The notes beneath the pieces were generated by a model. That model worked only from the letters and a program-made list of their open reading frames with translations, had not been told where the DNA came from and searched no databases. A stretch of 64,000 nt of DNA from Rapana venosa. Its lineage: Eukaryota > Mollusca > Gastropoda > Neogastropoda > Muricidae. Location: positions 17,334,044-17,398,043 of the forward strand of contig CM054144.1 in assembly GCA_028751875.1 (NCBI GenBank), given 5' to 3'. The position numbers and the translations under genes were made by a program. Positions 59,401 through 64,000 of this stretch are shown one piece after another. Numbering within the stretch: the first letter of the stretch is position 1; each line of letters starts with the position of its first letter.

Positions 59401-60403
59401 CGTCCCTCAAGCAGTGTGTGTGTGCATGCGCGCACCTACTTGTGTTTGAACCAGAATGCCTGCGAGCATCGTGGGAAAGTACGTAAATAAGGAGGGAAAT
59501 AAAATAAAAAGGAAACAATTCTTTTATTTAGCAAAATATTAGTCCCAAACCACAAAGGCAGCGGGAGAAAAGTTAAACGATTTTTCAATGTTATAACAAT
59601 TTCTTGTGATAGCAAAACAACATGAACATAGTTACCAGAAATCAAACGGAGAAAGTGAAGCAATGTTTAAAGAAAATCAGCAAAGAAAAGAAAGGCAAAT
59701 GGCCTAGAGTTTATAATTTCGCGACCTTAGGCAGAAAATAAGGAAGACATTTGATACAAAAGTAAGGAAAAAGACAGAAATAAAGAGAGTCAGAAAAGGG
59801 AAAATTTCTAGCACAGAATTTCCAGAGGGTGGGGATGCTATTTACAATGAAAGAGTTCCAAGCATCACCACAGGGAGTCTCAACTCTCAGAGCATGAATA
59901 AAAGAAAATTTAACGTTAAACAGCAGGTTGAAAATATCTTCATACGTCTGTCTCACGACTTGCACAAGTCGCTGCACCATTGATTTTCTCTTGTTGCCCT
60001 AATAATAACTTGGCAGTTTCTGTATCCCACTAACTTGTCATCATTCTGCTGGATCTCTACAATGTTAATAATACCCTGCTTTTCCCATAGGCTATCCTAA
60101 TGACCCATCTCTTCAGTGTGTTTGTCTGGCAATCACGGTTTCTGCTCTCGACTCTTCCTGGTCTGTGAGACCTAGCATCCAGGATCAGTTGTATGCGTGC
60201 GCATCATTGCACTTCTTTTGTGTAAATGGGGAAGAGGGAGTGGGAGGAGAGGACATATGCGTGCGGAAAAGGGAAAGTGTGTGTGTGTTTGTGTGATGAA
60301 GAGTGAAATTTTCACATTTTCATTGAGCCTTGTATTCTGAGACAAGATTTAAAACAAAAGTTTGCTTTTTCTGCAGCCAATAAACGCAGATCAAATCTCC
60401 AAC

Positions 60404-60406
<3 letters not shown>

Positions 60407-60466
<60 letters not shown>
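60407..60466 (-). repeat. C60 homopolymer (G60 on the minus strand)
   Basis: Sixty consecutive C, then T and C5. The longest homopolymer in the window. Confidence 0.95.
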
Positions 60467-60469
<3 letters not shown>

Positions 60470-60477
60470 CCCTAGCC

Positions 60478-60640
60478 ATCTGACGAATACTGCATACCGG
60501 ACAAAAACCATGGACAGTTTTCCCGCCAATTAACAATGCCCTGAACCAATCAGACCCCTGGGCCCGATTGTCAACGCAGCAGTGAAAACCGCTGGTCCCT
60601 TCTCTGGGGAGGCAGTGACAGTGCAGCGAGTGGTGACCAT
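60478..60640. promoter_or_regulatory. Candidate conserved non-coding element 5
   Basis: ccgccaattaacaatgccct + gaaccaatcagacccctggg, with a CCAAT box and AATTAA core next to the C60 run. Confidence 0.27.
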
Positions 60641-61879
60641 ACTGACAGCAGCCTGTCTACACGGCCAGTCAGCCGTCAGCCCATGCATTCACACCGCCTG
60701 CCACTACCACTGACCCAACACTGGACCTACAGCAGCATCCTTCACCAGTAAGTTACCACCGTACCAGACTGGCATGAGGGAAACCGAGGAAAGGAGATAG
60801 CCCCAATCCGTTAGGAGTTAAATGAGCGTGGGGAGATGGTCAGACTGGGCAGAGTGCCGGAGCAGTTGTTTCTCCTGCTGCCTGTGCGGAATTATTGTAT
60901 CTAGCTTCTCTACTGCTATGCCAGAGTCAGCTGCGCAACAGATGGTGAGGCCTGATAGGCAATTTTCCTTCATTCCCTTTCATTCCATCTTCACTCCTCT
61001 CTCTCTCTCACCTCCTCTCTGCACCTCACTGACTGACTGGCAGGCAGACAGACAGACAGACAGACGACAGGCAAGCCTGGTCTACTAGGGTAAGGTTTAC
61101 TGCACCACAAACGTTCAGAATAAACCTGCAGTTTCCTTGTGGTCGCGGTACTGAATACTACACGCCCGCTTTGATGAAAGCGGTGACTTGTTAAAAACCT
61201 AGCCTCTGGGCATAAAAGACAGGCAAAAAGACACAAACCGATGAAGATACAGGGGTGTTAGGCAAGGCTGCTGACAGTTATACTATGCCCTGTAATCTTA
61301 TCTTCACTTTAAACTAACAGAAGAGCGAGTGGCAGAGGAAGAGATTTCATGGGATGGGGGCGGAGGGGGGGGACGGGGTAGAATGAAGAGTGTATCAGCA
61401 GGACCAGCAAAGCAAGCGTATCGGGAGCGGGGAGGTAGGAGTCTATGTATGCGTGAGTGTAGCGAGGAGAGGGGGGGGGGGGGGGGTAGTTGCGACAAGG
61501 AGACCTCCATGTCCTGGCAGCTGCTATGCTGACTGGATTGCAAGCGAAGGAAATGAAGCCTGCAACCCCGCACCCCACCATCTAATCACCAACAGGTGCA
61601 ACAATGTGCCACCGCGCCGACGACGGAATACTTTTGTCACTCACACCATAACCTCCCTCCATCTTCCTTTCCCCCCTCTTGATGAGGTTCGTCTATCGTC
61701 TGCCCCAACAATGCTGTTGCTGTCAGTCTGTCGGTCCGCTCGGTGGCCGCCAGGAGTCGCAAGTGTCTTCTTCACTTAGGTATCGACATGTTCCCGTTAT
61801 GTGATAGTTCCTGGACGCAGCCATGAACATCATGAGGACTGACGTTTATTCATATCAATGGCTTCAGTTCCTCTCATGT

Positions 61880-62160
61880 GATTTGTGCCTAATTCTCCAG
61901 CAGTCGCTGCGACACTGCATGCCCTATTTGAGGCCGAGTGTCGCGGGCAGGCTGAGCCTGGCGGAGCCCACTCCTGCCTCTCCAGGCATCAGGGTACATG
62001 CTGGCTATGTTGGTGTCACCCATCCACCCACCGGCCGCCGTGCCTGGCCTTCTCTGAGCACTACACAGGCGGTGGTTGGGCGAACAGACCCCTCACTGTG
62101 GCTTGAACCCGCGCCTTCTGTTAGGGTCAGATCATAGGGACCACGTACGCTCTGACTAAG
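61880..62160 (-). mobile_element. Possible SINE or other dispersed element
   Basis: The right end on the minus strand reads like a tRNA head (gagagtcttagtcagagcgt..., then gcgcgggttcaagccacag as a B-box). Single copy in the window, so uncertain. Confidence 0.3.
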
Positions 62161-62954
62161 ACTCTCATGCCAGGTCTTTTTCATTTCTTCTTCCCGTTAC
62201 CTTTTCTTTCAAGACTAGAGTGCTAAGAGGAACCGTGTATGTCTGTTGACTAGTATGATAGAAGAATCAGTATTCCAGCGGTAATGTAACTAAATCGGGG
62301 AATTGTTTGTGGGATGATGAGTGCAGGTTCTCAGATCAGAGAACATGGAGATAATGACAATAATGATGATGCTTTGATAACGCATTCGTCTGAAAAGCGA
62401 AAAGGTTCTGTGTATATAAGTACACACCACATACAACCTAACATTAAGAAAGTTGCATGTAAAGTATGAATCTGTTCCTTTGGCATATTTAGTGTTCAGG
62501 ATTAAGAGAAAACAAACCTCGTGTGTTTGGAGCCTCTATGCAGACGTAGGATACTGGGTGAAGTCCACACAGCCTCACAGAAGGTGGGGACTGCGGGCTC
62601 CAAATTGAAAAAAACAACCCAACTTGTTGAAACAAGGTTTGCTTGAACATTTTGTTTTATTCAATGGGCAGAAGAAAAAGAAGAAAAATAAGAGAAAGGG
62701 AGGGATGGGGGATTCTCTCCCTTCAGCCCGTGTTTTGTTTTTCCACCCTAAACATGTGTTTCTTCACGTTACTGCAATATGTCTATACAGTTTGCTTATT
62801 CTCTTTGGTTTGGTTCGCGCAGTTTGTGTCGGTTTACTTAAGCTTTCCCCGCCTCTTTTCAACTGCTTGGGTTTAAAATTTTTTTTTTAAAACGCCCATC
62901 TGTCCCTTGCTTGTATGTATTTTACGCACGTGAAACAACGATAATAAATCTGCA

Positions 62955-62959
<5 letters not shown>

Positions 62960-62986
<27 letters not shown>
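62960..62986. repeat. (GT)n tract
   Basis: Short GT microsatellite. Confidence 0.95.
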
Positions 62987-62987
<1 letters not shown>

Positions 62988-63008
62988 TGTTGTGTAATAA
63001 TGCAGTGT

Positions 63009-63176
63009 TTTCCTCTGTTTCGGAAACCACCCCAATCTGCTTAGGCCTTTCCTCTGTTTCGGAACCGCCACGCCCGGCAACTGTAGAGCACTGTCATCTC
63101 TCATGTATCAGTCTGATCACGCCCGACAACTGTAGAGCACTGTCATCTCTCATGTATCAGTCTGATCACGCCCGAC
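63009..63176. repeat. 49-bp tandem duplication and a 14-bp direct repeat
   Basis: cgcccgacaactgtagagca + ctgtcatctctcatgtatca + gtctgatca occurs twice (63069-63167) plus a partial third. cctctgtttcggaa occurs at 63012 and 63051. Confidence 0.93.
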
Positions 63177-63400
63177 AGACACACGGCCCTGCAAACTCTC
63201 ATTCTGTTAATCAACTTGATTTGAACCCCACTTTTTTTTCTTTTCTTTTTTTCCCCTCATAATGCGTCCCGACCCTCTAGAAATGGACTAGATCCAAAAC
63301 AGTCACACCTGGGAACGTGCCTTTACGAAGAAGGTGAGAGAGATGACATCAGAGGACACCAACAAAAAAACTGCCACGACACCCCCTCCTCCCTTTAGCC

Positions 63401-63403
<3 letters not shown>

Positions 63404-63433
<30 letters not shown>
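63404..63433. repeat. C30 homopolymer
   Basis: Pure C run at the edge of candidate element 6. Confidence 0.95.
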
Positions 63434-63439
63434 ACCTCC

Positions 63440-63690
63440 CACACCTGTCTCCAGCCCTTTGTTTCCGGCGCCAGAAGCCTGGAGCTGTGATCCATCATGG
63501 GCCTAATCTGTCAGGCCAAATCAGGAAGCTATTTGTTCAGACCTTTCTAATTCCCCTAATAGGCCCCACTCGCCGCCAGCCTCCTTGCAAACCTCGGGTG
63601 GCCCCCAAGCTACACCACTCTGCCAGTACCGCTAATTGTGTCCCTGCGGGTCATCTCCCTTTGTGGCCCTTGTCCCCGAAATGGAGTGCT
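63440..63690. promoter_or_regulatory. Candidate conserved non-coding element 6
   Basis: ccctttgtttccggcgcc (SOX-like), gggcctaatctgtcaggcc, tttctaattcccctaatagg and accgctaattgtg: four TAAT-type sites in 150 bp of otherwise GC-rich, non-repetitive sequence. An open frame crosses it but starts in a C tract and lacks coding character. Confidence 0.38.
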
Positions 63691-64000
63691 GTCCACAGTT
63701 TGCTTGTCCCCTTTTGTGCGGGGATCACTTCCAATGATCTTTAACGTCTAGCAGTTTGAAGGAGGAGAGGGACTGTGAAAGATGGGGGTGAAAAGAAGAG
63801 AGCGGTCACCTCAGGCAGGAGGTGGGGTGGTAGGGAGCATGGAGCAAGGAGGAGGAGGAGGAGACAGGAGAGAATCGAACAGGGCTGCTGAGAGGAGGAC
63901 GGTTGGGTAATAAGGAGGTGACAGGGATGACAGGGTCTGTCACAGAGAGAGGGGCAGATTGTGATCAGCCCACTGTGCTAGGTCTGACTGGCTATGAAGA

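Noticed and set aside
61304..62140. Overlapping frames of 70-130 codons near 61.3-62.1 kb
   Set aside because: No domain, no consistent splice sites; low-complexity G/C and a possible SINE-like element explain them.
51405..64000. Further upstream neurobeachin exons
   Set aside because: I looked for the PH-domain segment that should precede exon a and found no matching peptide in any minus-strand frame, so the exon probably lies beyond the window.

Overview
The window looks like nuclear DNA of an invertebrate, most likely a marine gastropod mollusc. The evidence is spliced genes with GT-AG introns, many tRNA-derived SINEs, decayed non-LTR retrotransposons, minisatellites, long (CA)n and (GA)n tracts, and G/C homopolymers of up to 60 nt. 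The mollusc call is an inference from repeat style; the phylum cannot be proved from the sequence alone. There are no operons, bacterial signals or CRISPR arrays.

The main gene is on the minus strand, from 51404 down to 17382. It is the 3' half of a neurobeachin/LRBA-type gene (rugose in fly, SEL-2 in worm), a BEACH-WD40 scaffold of vesicle trafficking that binds PKA. I placed 17 coding exons from splice sites, and every phase matches its neighbour. They total 2106 bp, or 701 codons plus stop: the end of the PH-BEACH domain, a complete BEACH domain, then a WD40 propeller ending at a TAG. The 5' half lies beyond 64000. The first WD40 blade is absent, although the flanking exons join in frame across the gap.

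1-5201 holds the end of an unidentified plus-strand gene (exons 493-588 and 4791-5201). Its last exon encodes a 16-copy Ser-Asn-Lys-Asp tetrapeptide array. The two genes converge. 5202-17381 is AT-rich DNA with few features and may include a long neurobeachin 3' UTR.

The introns hold SINEs of at least three tRNA-derived families, a short dispersed repeat with a palindromic end, a 423-bp MITE, four LINE RT or 3'-end fragments in the window and a LINE ORF1 fragment. Several minisatellites abut splice sites and repeat splice-acceptor-like motifs on the gene's sense strand.

51405-64000 lies upstream of the first recognised exon and is probably one very long intron. Between GA tracts and poly-G/C runs it contains islands of complex, non-coding sequence rich in TAAT-type sites. 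One island occurs twice as an inverted pair (55565-55866 and 57314-57606) with a nearly identical core. In several animals neurobeachin/LRBA introns host mab-21 genes, so these islands are good candidates for long-range enhancers. That is an inference, and it is the window's best lead.
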